DNA of 64,000 nt from Ignelater luminosus (lineage: Eukaryota; Arthropoda; Insecta; Coleoptera; Elateridae), in the NCBI GenBank assembly GCA_011009095.1, contig VTPC01090918.1, positions 87,996 through 151,995 of the forward strand, written 5' to 3'. Positions 1 through 12,187 of this stretch are shown here, piece by piece. Position 1 is the first letter of the stretch. The number at the start of each line of letters is the position of its first letter. The notes below the pieces were generated by a model, which was not told the origin of the DNA, did not search any database, and worked only from the letters and a program-made list of their open reading frames with translations. The translations under genes were made by a program, and so were the position numbers.

Positions 1-958
1 TTGTAAATGCTTTTATAGCTTATACTTACCCCGTCGTTGGTAACATAAACATGCACTTTTGTTGAATAGAAGGGGTTTATTAACATTATTACGATTATTA
101 TTCTTATTTTTTTTAGTTTTATGCTGTATTTTGTTTTTTTACCTTTTTCCAGTAATAAACTTTGCATATCCTACAATTTATATGTTTATTATATCGATTA
201 TATCTGTATAAATGCATATCTACTACATCTTTCTTAAGTAGGCGCAATACAACAGTCGTTCTAATAAACGAACCAATCCTAATTCACTTTCTACCATAGT
301 CATGGAAGAAATTCCTAAAAAAATATTTAAATACTTTGAACTTACTTTGCACGTGAAATGTAGCATTCTGATACTGGGTGTTTTGCGATGCGAATATCTT
401 TCTGATTTTCAACATCAACTTAAACATCCTTCCATAAGTATTGTGCAAACGTGTTGTTGCTGTCACTTCGAATACTATTTATTTTGGTTAACTGTGCAAA
501 TCTGACATATCCTATCAATCAGATCTCATTCACTATCATTATGACACCCACAAGATAAGTCTGCTTTGGACGGAATTATCAGAATTACTTAAATTGACGC
601 ATCAGATTGAAGTATTTAAGAACATGTGCATCTGATAAACACTACTATATCATCTCTTAGATCTCCTAAATATTCGTGTTAAAGTGAAACATAAATGCCT
701 TGGTATTATGCTAATTTGCGAAACATGGCTAAACTCGCACTTTCCAGATAGAATTAGCCCCCTAGATATCTGGTAGGATTAATTAAGAGGATGTTAAAGA
801 ATATGCATTTAGATAGAAAAATAAAGTAGAAAATCTTAATAAACCTATGGTGCTTATATTCTGAATATCTCCCGAACAATGTAAATATTGAAACTAGATT
901 TTTTGCGTTGTTGCTATTAAAATTTCTCTATTTGTAAATATAAAAACAAATCATTTTC
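1..958. other. AT-rich non-coding stretch
   Basis: I see no coding signal, RNA gene or recognisable repeat here. The two short overlapping open frames around 284-505 have no recognisable domain and look like chance. Confidence 0.5.
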
Positions 959-1574
959 TTCCCCACAAATATATCAAAGAATCGTGCAAGCATTGACCAA
1001 AATTGGAAATATTTTTGCCCTATACGCTTTTAAAGTCAAAGATTTCCAAGATATTTCAATCAGAGATCAATCATCTTTATCTCCTTTTATACAAAGCTGC
1101 AATTGTATAAATTCTTCGGAGATCATCTCCTGGTCTTAAATGATAAAACAAATGAATTTTATATGAAAAAGTTTTAGCTTCCTTTAATGGCATGAGCTGA
1201 GAAAGGTGGAGCAAAAGTTTTTTTTACTCTCTAGCAAACAACGTTTACAAAATTCAAATATCTTGTCTAATTACTGAAATATTTAACCTGGAAGTTTTAA
1301 GTGAATCACCCTGTATATAGAAAAATCGTGCAAACATTAACCATCATACCTCCCAACGATAGCTTCGTCCTCGTTTGTACGGTGCACTTGTTTGTGAAAA
1401 ATACTAGGTGACGCCTTAATTGTTTCAGGTCGTATTAGCATTTGTATATAGCCAGCCTGAAGCGATCAAGCATTGATTGTTATTATCCTCACTAATGAGT
1501 CCAAACGAGAACAAAATAGTCTCCTGGAAATATGATGGTCAATGCTTGCACGATCTTTTAATATATTTGTGGGA
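959..1574. repeat. Inverted repeat with a third copy of the arm inside
   Basis: A segment starting CCCACAAATATAT and running through ATCGTGCAAGCATTGACCA at about 961-998 recurs in inverse orientation at about 1537-1574 with roughly 90% identity. A third, direct copy of the inner part (ATCGTGCAAACATTAACCAT) lies at 1324-1345, next to CTGTATATAG, which resembles the TACAGGGTG terminus of long-TIR mariner-type elements. A second inverted match joins about 1324-1380 to 1500-1556. The layout suggests a MITE-like element interrupted by another element around 1000-1320. The family is not recognised. Confidence 0.5.
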
Positions 1575-1796
1575 AAGGCAAGAATTTGTCTCTATATTTA
1601 TATATATTGATCCATTAAAAGTTAGGGCAGCTTTATATTTTTAATTCTGGAGATATTAATTTTTGAATCTGTTTATCTTTATCAAGGCAGAGACTATAAA
1701 GAGAGAAAATATCTTTATTAAGACTCCTTACTTTAATTTTAGTCAAAGAAGCTATTCTTAAAGTATACCGTGTAAATATTATTGACTTAAAATCTG

Positions 1797-2195
1797 TGAA
1801 AAAACAAAAGACGATCAGTGGTGCTCGGATCGTCTAAAAGCCATTCCCCCACAACTCCTAACAGTTTAAGTCCCAGTTCGATAGGACCAACCATTCCTGA
1901 GATATGAAGAATTTCTGAAAAAACAAAAGACGATCGGTGGCACTAGAATCATCTGAAAGTCATTCCTTCGCCACTCCTAATAATCCAAGTCCCAGTTCAA
2001 TAAGTCGAGCGAATCGTCTGAAAACCATTTCCCACCGCTTTTAATAATCAAGCCGTTCTTGAGATATGGAAAGATCTGTCAAAAAAAACCAAACGACGAA
2101 CGGTAGCGCTCGCATTGTCTGAGAGCCCTTTCCTTACTATTGCCAACAATCAAAGTTCCCCCTCGCTAGGACTAACCGCTGTCAAGATATAGGAT
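1797..2195. repeat. Three divergent tandem units, satellite-like
   Basis: Three units of roughly 120-150 bp begin near 1799, 1917 and 2074. Each begins with a poly-A/AAACAAAAGACGATC-like stretch, continues with GTCTGAAAGCCATTCC-like sequence and a CAAAGTCCCAGTTCG-like block, and ends near GAGATATGG. Related units occur at 20279-20415, 21163-21370 and probably 2535-2640, so this is a dispersed family with local tandem copies. Confidence 0.6.
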
Positions 2196-4300
2196 AAGGT
2201 GGAAACATTTCGATACAATTGAAAAATTCCTATCTTTATTCAATTGTTCACATTTATTAACTATAGATGGTTCTGTAACCATCTTTTGCTTAAACGAGTA
2301 TTCTTTGAAACCTTTAAAAGATATTGACGTCTAGCTTTGTCTGCTGGTGATTGGCGACATTACAGTAATGGACAGTCTTTTGCCGAGCATTGCCAGAGCA
2401 AGGGCGTACAAATTAGGCAACTTGCCCTAGGCACCATTATGACTGACTGACAGACTGACACTAAACACTCTACATTCTTTTTACCACACCAAGGCGATTT
2501 AAGAAATTCTACCACAGACGCCAAATACCCTCTAGCCTCTAACTCTGGAAAAAAAGACAATCGTCGGTGCCGTGATTGTTGGATAGTCTTCGATTTATCA
2601 ATGTTATCGATCCACGGCCCGTTTCCAATATCTACAAAATGGTAAAAATAAACAAAAGAGGATTGATAGTATCGGGGTCGTTAAAAACTCTTCAAGTGTA
2701 CTATTAACGATTCTTCATTGATGTCAGAAAAAATTAACTTTCAAGGATAAGTAACTATGAACGTGAAGGGCAAGAATTACAGACTATTGCTTGCGAAGAC
2801 GTTTAAAACCCAACTTTGTCTTACACGTTATTTTCTGTATTCACATCCTTGTTCAACTTCAAGGATTTTAACTTTGACTCATAACAAATCTTGTGCATGC
2901 ATGTGCTTGATGCTTATGATGATTAATAATCTGTTTATTTACTGAATGATAAACGTGAAACTTGGAACCTTGCAATTAGGTAACATGCAATATTGGGTAT
3001 GCAAATTAAGAGAATCGGGTAACCTACAGCACAACTTTCAGATGTTTTCACTTTAACTCTTTCTTCAGCAAATTGCAAAAGATGCTTTATTTATGCTTTT
3101 TTGAATTGCAATGGATACTGCATCAATGAATTGCACTGTCTTTTCTTATAGTACACCCTGTGCATCCACCCCTCGCATTTTTAGATTCTGTATGTCAAAA
3201 GGAGTCCCTCGATATACAACTCACCATCAATCTTCAATAAACAATCGTGCAGCAGGCTACCATAGGTACCAATCGATGCGTAACACTTGCCGATCTATTT
3301 TTCGAATTTGTGTTCAAGGCGTAAAAGTCCATCGCTAGACATCATTTTACTATCTTAGCTTAAATTGCTTAAAAACAGTCGAGTTTCTTTGGTTTTATAG
3401 AAATTCGACAATCAAGTTGGTTGTTTTCGGGATGCAGTCAGGGGTATTCTTTGGGGCTCATATTTCAAAGTACTAAACGAAAAAGATTTTGCAAGCTAAA
3501 TACGGTGGTTCAAAAATAGTCAAAATTTAATTTTTTAAATACTTTCAAGAAAGAACAATCAAAGATTGTCCGAATTCGGCTCATATGTTAAGTCGTTAAG
3601 CACCATTTACGACAAAAAGGTACTATCTTGATGGATATGCTGGAAAACCCCACCTCTTCCTAAAAGCAGGAATAGAAGTAAACAAACAAAAGAAAATCAA
3701 ACTTTATTTAAAGGCTTCTTCCTGACAGATACTCGAGTCTCGTTGCGATCGATGAATGTTTGGTAAACGTAGGATTAACAAATCTGAAAACGCAACTCGC
3801 TTATCTCTTTCATTGAGAAAAAAAATTTACAGTTGTTTGCTCATTTTGCAGTGACTTTTAGCTGCTGAATCTAGAATGATAATATAACACGATTCATCGA
3901 CTTTGTAGACATATTCCTAAGTAGAGCAAAGTTCCTTAGTCCCATTTAGATATCTTTTGAAAATTCAATGGTGCCTCCTGCTAGCGGACGCCTATGAATC
4001 AGAATTTAATCAACTGTGGATGGGTAAATTGGCGGGTGATCCCTAAAGACACCACCAAATGTTTATTTATCCTTTTTCTGTCATTTTACGTTCTGATAAT
4101 CTTCGTCATCGTTGTTAAGCATAGTGCTATGAAGGTAAGGATCAGATATATAGCGACTTATTTATTGTGTGCTACTTAAGTTAGGAGAACCAGCGCGCGT
4201 TAAAGACGGAAAAAATGACTTTTTTTGGCAGCACTTGTTTAGATCTTGAAAACTATCAGGTCGATTTCTGGAAATACGGGGGAGTCCAAGACCATTACGC
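2196..4300. other. Non-coding stretch
   Basis: Nothing is recognised apart from a probable single satellite-like unit near 2535-2640 (AAAAAAAGACAATCGTCGG). The small open frames at 2360-2560, 2757-2945 and 3111-3338 carry no domain and no splice context. Confidence 0.45.
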
Positions 4301-4307
4301 GCATAGA

Positions 4308-4540
4308 GAATTGCATTGATTCAACAGAGTACATTGGAGTCACCTGTAGTGAAAGCGAGATAAAAGCAAAAATCAGCCCGCTGCCTGCGACATAATCAAG
4401 CGCTTGCTGTGTGCCTACTTTGTTTTCAATATGTATCAGTTAATTCATATGTTTCCAAAGCAATGCGTTTTTATTTCTAGTATTCGATCTTGTTTCCACT
4501 ACAGATGATTCCAAAGTACTCTCTCCAACCAATGCAATTC
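4308..4540. repeat. Inverted repeat, MITE-like
   Basis: GAATTGCATTGATTCAACAG and the following bases (4308-4358) match the reverse complement of 4489-4540 over about 50 bp with about 75-80% identity. The unique spacer is about 130 bp. The arrangement fits a short non-autonomous DNA transposon or foldback. I could not define exact ends or a target duplication. Confidence 0.45.
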
Positions 4541-5560
4541 ATCTGTATAGTATGGAGGGGCAGCTCAAAAATTGTTTTTAGGTGGGCAGAGTTGATTTTG
4601 ATTTCATAGGTCTACGTCTAAGAATAATGAAATGGGAATAAATAAGAGATATCAAAACACTGTTATGGTTATGATACAAAGACTATAACAAAAAAATTGA
4701 CGGCCACAAATAACCGACAGTACACTAGCACCCAAAATTTTGAAAATTGTCCAAATGACTGAATATTCTATATATTTATGAAATGGACACATGCATTCTT
4801 CTAGTTTACCACAGTCCGTTAGGTGATTATGTGTCGATGTTGGGTATTAAATATAACCTCACTTTTATTTGCGTTTAAAGATTTAAAATATCGTAATTTT
4901 TTTAATTTATTTTGAAATTTATTGAATACAAAAATATGAATGTGCGTGCACTACAATCACTGTAAAAACAACAGGCTCAAAAGCTGTGTTACAGAAATGT
5001 CTAACTATTATTATAATAACTAGATTTAGTTATAGATTTAGTTACATCATTTCTTCTGTGAATTCCAATAATTTAAACATGGGACACATGCGTAGAAACT
5101 GATAACCTGTTTTGATATCGTAAACAATAAAATTGAGGTTATATTTTAAGGTTTTAATATCTAACTTCTGCAACAACGCCACCTATAATATATAAATGGT
5201 CTGTTACTTAGTAAAAGCTTAGTTTGATTCGCTTTTGTTTGTTCTCTTTACGCGATCGGGACTAAATGCAGAGCATCTTGTTCTATATATCTCTGTTACG
5301 GGAATTCTTAGCCCTAGGATTTTTTTTCGCAAAATAATGTTTTTTATGAATTTGTAACCTTGTAACGCCAAGAATGAAAGGGGTAGCCCATTTATCTTTT
5401 TTTAAACGACAAGAAAACTAAACATTTAAAACTTCAAACACCGTATAATAAGTCATAACAAGAAAAAATAAAAATAGGCTAGAGATTTTTGTCCCACCTA
5501 CAGGTCCTTCTTACGTCGACATGTCGGGAATAAAGAGAAGTGGCGACAGTCGATCGGAAT
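4541..5560. other. Non-coding stretch
   Basis: No gene is seen. Short related segments face each other (ATATAACCTCA near 4850 and its inverse near 5135; GGACACATGC near 4785 and 5081), which may be the remains of another inverted-repeat element. Confidence 0.35.
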
Positions 5561-5564
5561 TCCC

Positions 5565-5825
5565 TTTACTTAAAAATAGGTCCCTTCTTGCTTTCCATCA
5601 ACTTTCTAAGAGAATTAGATATTCCACAGGCCACTACAGTGGCTCAAGGTCGGACTTTGACCTTCTTAAGAATGCTAGATACATACAAGGATCAAGCTAC
5701 ACTGGCCAACGGGCTACGTATGTTGCTCTCTATCAACTTTCTAAAGAGAGCTAAATATCCATCAGGACACCTGCACTGGCCCGAGATCAGGTTTTGCCCT
5801 CCATCAACTTTCTAAGAAAACTATA
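5565..5825. repeat. Tandem repeat, unit about 70 bp, four degenerate copies
   Basis: CATCAACTTTCTAAG-like blocks recur at about 5595, 5730 and 5805, with a diverged copy (CCTTCTTAAGAATGC) at about 5660. Each is followed by AGATATCCA and then CACTGGCCC-like sequence. The open frames at 5521-5754 and 5540-5815 exist only because the repeat lacks stops in two frames. A weakly similar stretch lies at about 20025-20180. Confidence 0.6.
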
Positions 5826-6800
5826 AATACCTATTATCTCTGAGAGCCTACGACAACCTTGAGTTTTGAAATAAAAACCTAAAGCGGTACTAAAATATAG
5901 ATTGACAAAGATATAGGTACTAACAACGCAAATAGGCACTATAGGCATATCTAAGACTAAATAGTTTTTTTCTGAAAACTATCGGATTCTTAATTTTCTC
6001 TACAATTATACTTTCTACAAAAATATGCAGCTTTTCTAGAAAATCGCTTTTTACTTATGCTTAATGTGTTGATAATTCACATAGTAGTTAATGCCATATA
6101 GTAAACACCACGCAAAGAATTTCGTTCTTGTTTCCAAGATATTAGAAAAACAAGAAATCATAAGTTAAATTTTAATGTTGCAGGTCTTTATTTAACTAAG
6201 TTTATTCGAAAATAATGCATCATATAAAAGAAACTTTTCTTCTCATAAATATTTTAAGAACAATGATGGGCAAAATTCACACAATAGTAGACATAACAGA
6301 ATCAAAGCTATATGATAGATCTCATTTTAGTACTTCACGTTTTTTTCGTGATATTCAGAAAACTAGAAATAAATGAAGCTTTTTACATTTTGTATCTTGG
6401 AAACGGTGCACTTTAATACCTAGGTATAAACTACCCCTGCTAGTTCATGAATCTGTTGTATCAGTGCTGTAGTCAACTCTTGTTAGATACGACTAATTAA
6501 AGTAAAATAAGATATGAAACTGAAACGTACAGCAGTGAAGCGTCGGTGTTTTTCCTTCAACTGTTATTAATTAAGTACATAGTCGCTCTATTGTCTTAAT
6601 TTTTTAAGGAACAAGAACATCAATAAGTTGACTTCCAAACTAAGCATTTTGTTTCTAAATTAACCGATTTCATATCTATTATGGTTCACAAAATCTCTAG
6701 CATACCAAATTTAAAAAAGTCTGTATATGCCTGATACAATTTTAGAAATTCTGGATTTGCTTGAGAGTTAGACCAAGATTTTAAATAACTAAAGAGCAGA
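5826..6800. other. Non-coding stretch
   Basis: No coding signal or repeat recognised. It ends at the 8-bp target site of the hAT element. Confidence 0.45.
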
Positions 6801-6808
6801 TCAATAGC
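6801..6808. repeat. 8-bp target-site duplication, left copy (TCAATAGC)
   Basis: TCAATAGC directly precedes the CAGG terminus of the hAT element. An identical copy follows the right terminus at 8072-8079. An 8-bp duplication is the hAT hallmark. Confidence 0.9.
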
Positions 6809-8071
6809 CAGGAACGTAGCAAAGGGATCTAGGGGGCCCGGACCCCCCCCCCCCCGAAACCCCCAAAAAATACCTTCTTTGTCTCTGTGATACACGTTTC
6901 ATCGAACGTCACGATAATGTTTTGGTTTTTGCTGAGCTCCTGAAACCTATTGTTTCCAGTCTGCAGGATATTGCACAAGAAGTAAGAAGCCTTTTTGCCA
7001 CAGCTGCAACACTTTTGGCAGCAATGGAAAAAAGCGAATTTATTATCCCATTGCTGGTTTGTGAAAAGCTTTTCAACTTCACCGTACTACTCTCTATATT
7101 CCTGCAAAGTCCATCTTACGATTTAGTAGTAGCTGTAAAGCATGCAAAATATAAGAAACAATGCTCAAACTGTTTTTAACTCAGCGCTCAATTTCGCAAA
7201 CGAATTCCGTTGAGGACTATTATAAAATATCAGTTTTTGCTCAGTGTATCGACCAACTAATTACAAACTTAAAAGACAGGTTCATGGCGAATGAAAATTT
7301 CCTTTTAGTTTTTCAGGTGCTTTTACCAGGATTTTACCTGAAAAAGTAGTATTGCTAGAAAACTTGTCGCCCTATTATTCCCGAAAATGCTCAGTTACGG
7401 CGGTACAGGCTGAATATTATATTTGGTGCAAAAAAGTCTCGTGTATGGAGCCAAATACTGACGTTTTCACAGTACTAGGAAATTGTAACAAGGCTGTTTT
7501 TCCAAATATACACAATCTTCTTACAATTTTGGCCAATACTCCGGTTACAACAACGGGTGTAGAGCGCTCGTTCTCCACGATAAGTCTTTACCAAGAAACA
7601 AGATGGGAAATGAGAGACTGAGTTTCTCAGCTCTTTTGTCTAACCACTGAGATATAGAAGTAAACCCTGACGATGTTTTAAATGTCATGGCAAACAAAAG
7701 AAGTTGGCGCTTGCTTTTATAGATACGCAATCTTGTTTAATAAGACCAGCACAAACTAATGAAATGAAAACAGGAATTTTTCTGGCCGAGTTTTGTTTAA
7801 TATAAATAATTTTATTTTGTGGACTCAGGGCAAAATGCGACGCTATGTTTATGTTTCTCTTTCTACTGACGCCGAGTAACATAAATTACTACCATACGCT
7901 CTTAAATCTATTGTGTGTGTATGACTATGTATAAAATTCTGTCTGATTAGTCTGTCACTAAACAGCCAGTAGAAAGAAAAGCGCATAAATAGCGTTGCAC
8001 GTTGACTAGGCAGCTCTCGGGAGTTGAGAAGGTAGGACCTCCCCCGAACAAAATTCCTGGCTACGTGCCTG
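6809..8071 (+). mobile_element. hAT-superfamily DNA transposon, internally deleted copy
   Basis: The 1263-bp element is defined by an exact 8-bp duplication (TCAATAGC) and matching termini. The left end reads CAGGAACGTAGCAAAGG; the right end, in reverse complement, reads CAGGCACGTAGCCAGGA. Both then run into G-rich sequence. The interior encodes plus-strand fragments of a hAT transposase, including the C-terminal dimerisation region. Typical autonomous hAT elements are 2.5-5 kb, so most of the coding sequence, including the N-terminal zinc finger, is missing. A 13-base C run lies at 6843-6855, just inside the left end. The element is non-autonomous. Confidence 0.88.
6922..7720 (+). pseudogene. 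hAT transposase remnant (C-terminal part)
   Basis: Three plus-strand fragments in different frames (about 6922-7179, 7161-7349 and 7352-7621) read as consecutive pieces of one hAT transposase. The third contains ANTPVTTTGVERSFSTI, the conserved start of the hAT C-terminal dimerisation domain. Beyond its stop, the reading continues in pieces as LSFSALLS and then DIEVNPDDVLNVMA up to about 7695, which is typical of the end of these proteins. The breaks mean at least two frameshifts plus stops. The catalytic core and the BED/THAP-type N terminus are absent. It cannot produce a working transposase. The superfamily assignment rests on the domain motif together with the 8-bp target duplication. Confidence 0.8.
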
Positions 8072-8079
8072 TCAATAGC
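8072..8079. repeat. 8-bp target-site duplication, right copy (TCAATAGC)
   Basis: Identical to 6801-6808 and directly abutting the right CAGG terminus of the hAT element. Confidence 0.9.
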
Positions 8080-8879
8080 CTAGTAATAGGTGGTAGTAGT
8101 GCGCTTTTAACCGTAATGTCGTATTTTGGACGACTTTTAGACGTCATAGTGTCGTGATTTTGAACGGAAAAATCGCACATTTTGCTATTTTTACCGATTC
8201 TTTAAGTCTGTCACCGTGTACAAACAGTACACTTTGGGATTTTTCCCAAGTCTCACTTTCAAACTTGGTTATTATCCTAAGACTTTATGGAAGACATCTT
8301 TTATCAAATGATAACTCTTATGAAAATAAACTTCGAATATATGTAAGGTCTTTGGTGTTTTCTTGTCTTGTGTAATATTTTGACATTTCCCACTTTTAAT
8401 ATCTGCATTATTATTTTTATAAAACAATGAGAAGTCAAAAATTTCCATTCTTATTAAGCTTGACCTTTGTTTGGGATTATTCTCAAAACATTATTTAATC
8501 TGAAGAATTCATTATGGTTTTTCCCCCAAAATGTTCCCAATGGAATATTTTGCGTGACTTGAAATTACAAAAATTCAAACCTTCACTACGATTGTTTTTA
8601 GTAAATGTTCGTCAATGACAACTTTTTATAAAGTAACATTTTTTGTTACGCAATACCACTGATTCATATCCAGCTCCTTTGAAAGGTCATCTTATATTTT
8701 TACCATCTTTTAATCAAACCAGTTTTTTCATAATTCTATTAATATCATTTTTGCTTATATGAGAAATATTTCTTTAGAAATATGCATTATCTTGTGAGTT
8801 TCAAAAAAGCCTTTCTCAAAATTTAGTGATAGAAAAATATTTAGATTACTATTAAAAAAATATTTAAAAATCGATAACT
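8080..8879. other. Non-coding stretch downstream of the host gene
   Basis: No gene or repeat recognised. It lies beyond the poly(A) signal of the minus-strand gene that ends at 9067. Confidence 0.45.
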
Positions 8880-8885
8880 TTTATT
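8880..8885 (-). terminator. Poly(A) signal AATAAA
   Basis: AATAAA on the minus strand (in TTTGAATAAAAGTTATC), about 180 nt past the stop codon of the gene at 9067-10179. This is a plausible 3' UTR length. No cleavage site can be placed from sequence alone. Confidence 0.55.
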
Positions 8886-9066
8886 CAAATTGGTAACTTT
8901 TGCACGTACTAACCTACATATTACAACATTTTTAAAACAGGTACAGAATAATGCAGTCTTTTAGATACAAAAATGAGAATTCAAATGAATTAAGCCCTTA
9001 TCGATCACCATGTATTATACAAAGAGACTAGACTTTTGTAAAAATTTCTACGCAACCTTTCAAGAC

Positions 9067-10179
9067 TTAACGCATTCGAACTTTCTTCATCATCTGCAAA
9101 ACCTGAAGTCCTGGAAATGGGCATGTAGGATAAAAATTATGGCATCCAGTACCATCGATTCCCGATATCAACTGACCCATATGTGCAGCAAAATGATATT
9201 TATTTAACTCTCCAATCGTGCTTAGAGATGTATCTCTGTAAATAAAAATTTAATTAGTATTTAACGAGTTTACTTCCTAGTGTCATGTTCGTGACGTGAC
9301 TATCATCTTTTATGAAGCATAATTATGCAGGTGATGTGATCGTACAGATATAACAACACTTTTGTTACAGCAGAGTGAAAGTAAATTGCCAAGTTATGTA
9401 CACATGAGCAATTACTTTCGTTTTCTACCTTAGCTGTGACTTAATAGTTTTCGTTATATTTGATAATAATTCTTTTACCTTATAAGTGAGAGGAGAGATT
9501 TCTCCGATTCCGTTAACTTTTCTTTGTTGGGTGTCGCTGTTAATTCACAGACAAGTTTTGGTAGACAAGCATTTTTTATTGTTGCTAAAATGTGCTCTCT
9601 AGAAGATCGAGATCCTAAAACGTAAAATAAATCTTCGTTTATTTGCGTTTCTTTTTTTAGAAATCTGCTTATTAATTTCTTTATAAAGCATTCTTCCGGT
9701 AAAAACAACAAATATTTAAGTTTGCATATTTAACGAACCTTTCTAGTATCATTTGGTAATATACTAAAAGGCTATTTGTAACGTCCTTATTCAAGGTTTC
9801 CAACTCTAATCTTAAGCAATTATTTCATTACTAATCTAAAGCAAAGCAATTAAAATAATTGAAATGAAATGTTGTTTGTGAACACTGTACTAATATTATA
9901 TTTTACTTCGTTCACATCAAAATAAGTTTGTTAGTAAAAATTTCCAAACCAACCAATATTCCTCAATTGATCTTCTTCAATGTCAGCATCTAAATCAATT
10001 TCAGTTTTTACATCACCATATCCCGGATTCGTAGGTCTAGGCGAACTACGAGATGATCCTGGTTCAGTCCGATTTCCTCCTAAAAGTTGACTCAGAAGTT
10101 CTGAATAATCACTAGTTAACACAATTATCACACACACTACGAATACTATTCGCACTACCACTTTTCCAGTAGACGGCAT
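9067..10179 (-). CDS. Insect secreted protein of unknown function, three exons
   Basis: Proposed exons are 10179-9954, 9692-9479 and 9235-9067. Exon 2 ends ATAAG|GTAAAAG and exon 3 starts after TTTTTATTTACAG. The joined frame reads SLIRDTSLSTIGELNKYHFA without interruption, and the last exon ends in a stop after VRMR. Exon 2 starts after ACCGGAAG, which needs a phase-1 donor in exon 1. The candidate is G|GTTGGT after QLRNI (10179-9954); a second possibility is G|GTGATG at 10017. The predicted protein has about 202 residues: a hydrophobic N-terminal segment (residues 7-23, VVVRIVFVVCVIIVLTS; signal peptide or anchor), an acidic linker, then a cysteine-containing domain with ACLPKLVCEL and GCHNFYPTCPF. 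From memory this C-terminal pattern recurs in insect secreted proteins without known function. Exons 2 and 3 are well supported; the end of exon 1 is less certain. Confidence 0.75.
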
Positions 10180-12187
10180 ATTTATTTTTAATTTATTAGA
10201 ACTCTTTTAAAGACATCTTGATACTGAACTGGTTGGTGTTACTTGCCTTATGATTGCTGCCGTTCCCCGCTCCACTCTTAGTTAACAGTGAAAGTAACTA
10301 GTAATAACCAAAATCGTAACAGAGCTGTATTTATGAACAAAGGCCATGAGCTATATGCCCCCTACTTATTCTCGACTTAAAAGAAAGTGAAAACCGAAGA
10401 GTATTATTATTATTATGTCACTAACACGTAAGTGGTATGATGGTATTGAGCTTCGCGTAATATAGGTACTGGAATATTTTATTTAAAAGTTACTTCTGTA
10501 GAATATTTAAATATTTTGTTTAAAATGTTCTTGATTTCAAGGTAAACGGTATTTATTTACAAGCAATTGATATTTTATTTCCATTTTAAATAGATATCTG
10601 GCCTCGATTAACTCGAAAATAGACAATGCAATGTGACAATTACATTTATCGTTATGTCTTTAAATTCGAATTTTTGATTTGCTTTAAAAACGAAAAGTGG
10701 AACATCAAATAGTAAACCCGTTTCTGGAATTTGAAACAAGGACATTTGAATGAAACGATGTTGCTTTCAATGTTTATCAAGAATAATCTATAGTAAAAAA
10801 ACCGTTTAGAACAAAATCTTAGAATAGTGAATGCAAACCTGCAGTTGCACATGCACACTTTCTTCAAAATATTCTGAACTTTCTATTCTATTTGTTGTCA
10901 AAATAAATATTTAAGTTTCCGATTTTTGTGCTTTTAACTTCTTTTTAATTGACGAATTAATTCTTAGGTGCAGTAGCGGCTACTATAAGGAAGCCAAAAG
11001 GGCTGTGCTTTTCTAATAATAGAAACTAGCTATTTATATAAATTCTGTTTCAATTTGAAAAACAAATTAAAATCTTAGTTCTGTTCTGTTGCTATTAAGG
11101 ATGGACATCACTAAAGTTATGTGATTGGTAAATGAAATCTAAATTTTTGCACGGTAGGTTAGGCTTTTGCAAAATAGGCATCGCAAAAATTCAAATGATA
11201 ATTGGATGGTACGATTATCTTTCTGTTGTAACGAAAAAGACTGATTCGAGTTAGTCTGAATACAATTGAGTGAGTATAGAAGAAAAAAAATTGGAAAACT
11301 CTACACTTTTCAATGCAGCAATGTTCTTAATAGTACCACAACACTGAAAGACTGCTTTAAAAGCAACTTTATGTTTAGTTTGCTTAAAGTACCCACATAA
11401 AGGTGAGTGAAGAGTACGTCGGACAAGAAAAACAAATATTCCAAGAGTTTTGCTTCATCTACATTTTCTAAAATACATACACAATGTTTTTCTTGGAAAA
11501 TTAACCAATTTGGTTTTTTCCCAAATTTCTGAATACTTTCAACTTATATTTTATACAGAGTGTTTGAGAAATGAATACAGACTTTAGGATATATTGCACG
11601 AAGTCTTGAAACGCCCTATATACTCTTTAAATAGTTCATGGAAGTTTAATTACAATTTGGGCAAGGTCTTAACGAGCATCTCTGTTAATGTTTTCAAAAT
11701 AAACTTCCTGACCAAGCACAGCCACAAAGCCAGAAAACCTAATCTAAACCTATAAAGATCTAAAAAGTATGAGTTGAAGATTAAACTCTCTAACCCAGAA
11801 ACAACAGATGAGTAAAACTTTTATATATGTAGTGGCTTTCACCAAGCTCAAAGATGTAAAAAAACTCCATTGGGAAAACATTACGAGAAGCTAAAAAATA
11901 CACTTGGTAGTAGTGAACTCCAGAAGTTGTCATTCAGAAGAAGATTACTTTCTCAAAAATTCTAAAGAAAAATGGAAACTGAAGAAGAAATGTTAGGATT
12001 GAACTGTAGTCCAAAACCAACTAAACTACATCTTTACAAAACTAGAATAAGCAATATAAACTTCTATGTATATAGCATATTTGGGCAAAATCCTACCTAC
12101 CCGTCTAGAAACTGGAAAGCCATATGAACTTGCACTGCAGAATTTGATAAGCATCCAAGATCATACCAATAGTCGAAGTAAAAAATA
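10180..12187. other. Upstream region of the host gene and non-coding DNA
   Basis: No further exon is identified. An ATT microsatellite lies at about 10403-10420. TATACAGAGTGTTTGAG at about 11555 looks like a lone mariner-type TIR end, but I find no partner. Confidence 0.4.

Noticed and set aside
1797..2195. CRISPR-like repeat array
   Set aside because: Units are long, divergent and lack uniform short repeats with unique spacers; this is eukaryotic satellite-like DNA.
5521..5815. Two overlapping open frames
   Set aside because: They arise from the tandem repeat of about 70 bp, which lacks stops in two frames.
6686..6895. Frame with a Gly-rich stretch (GFRGGGGPGP)
   Set aside because: Produced by the 13-base C run read on the minus strand inside the hAT end.
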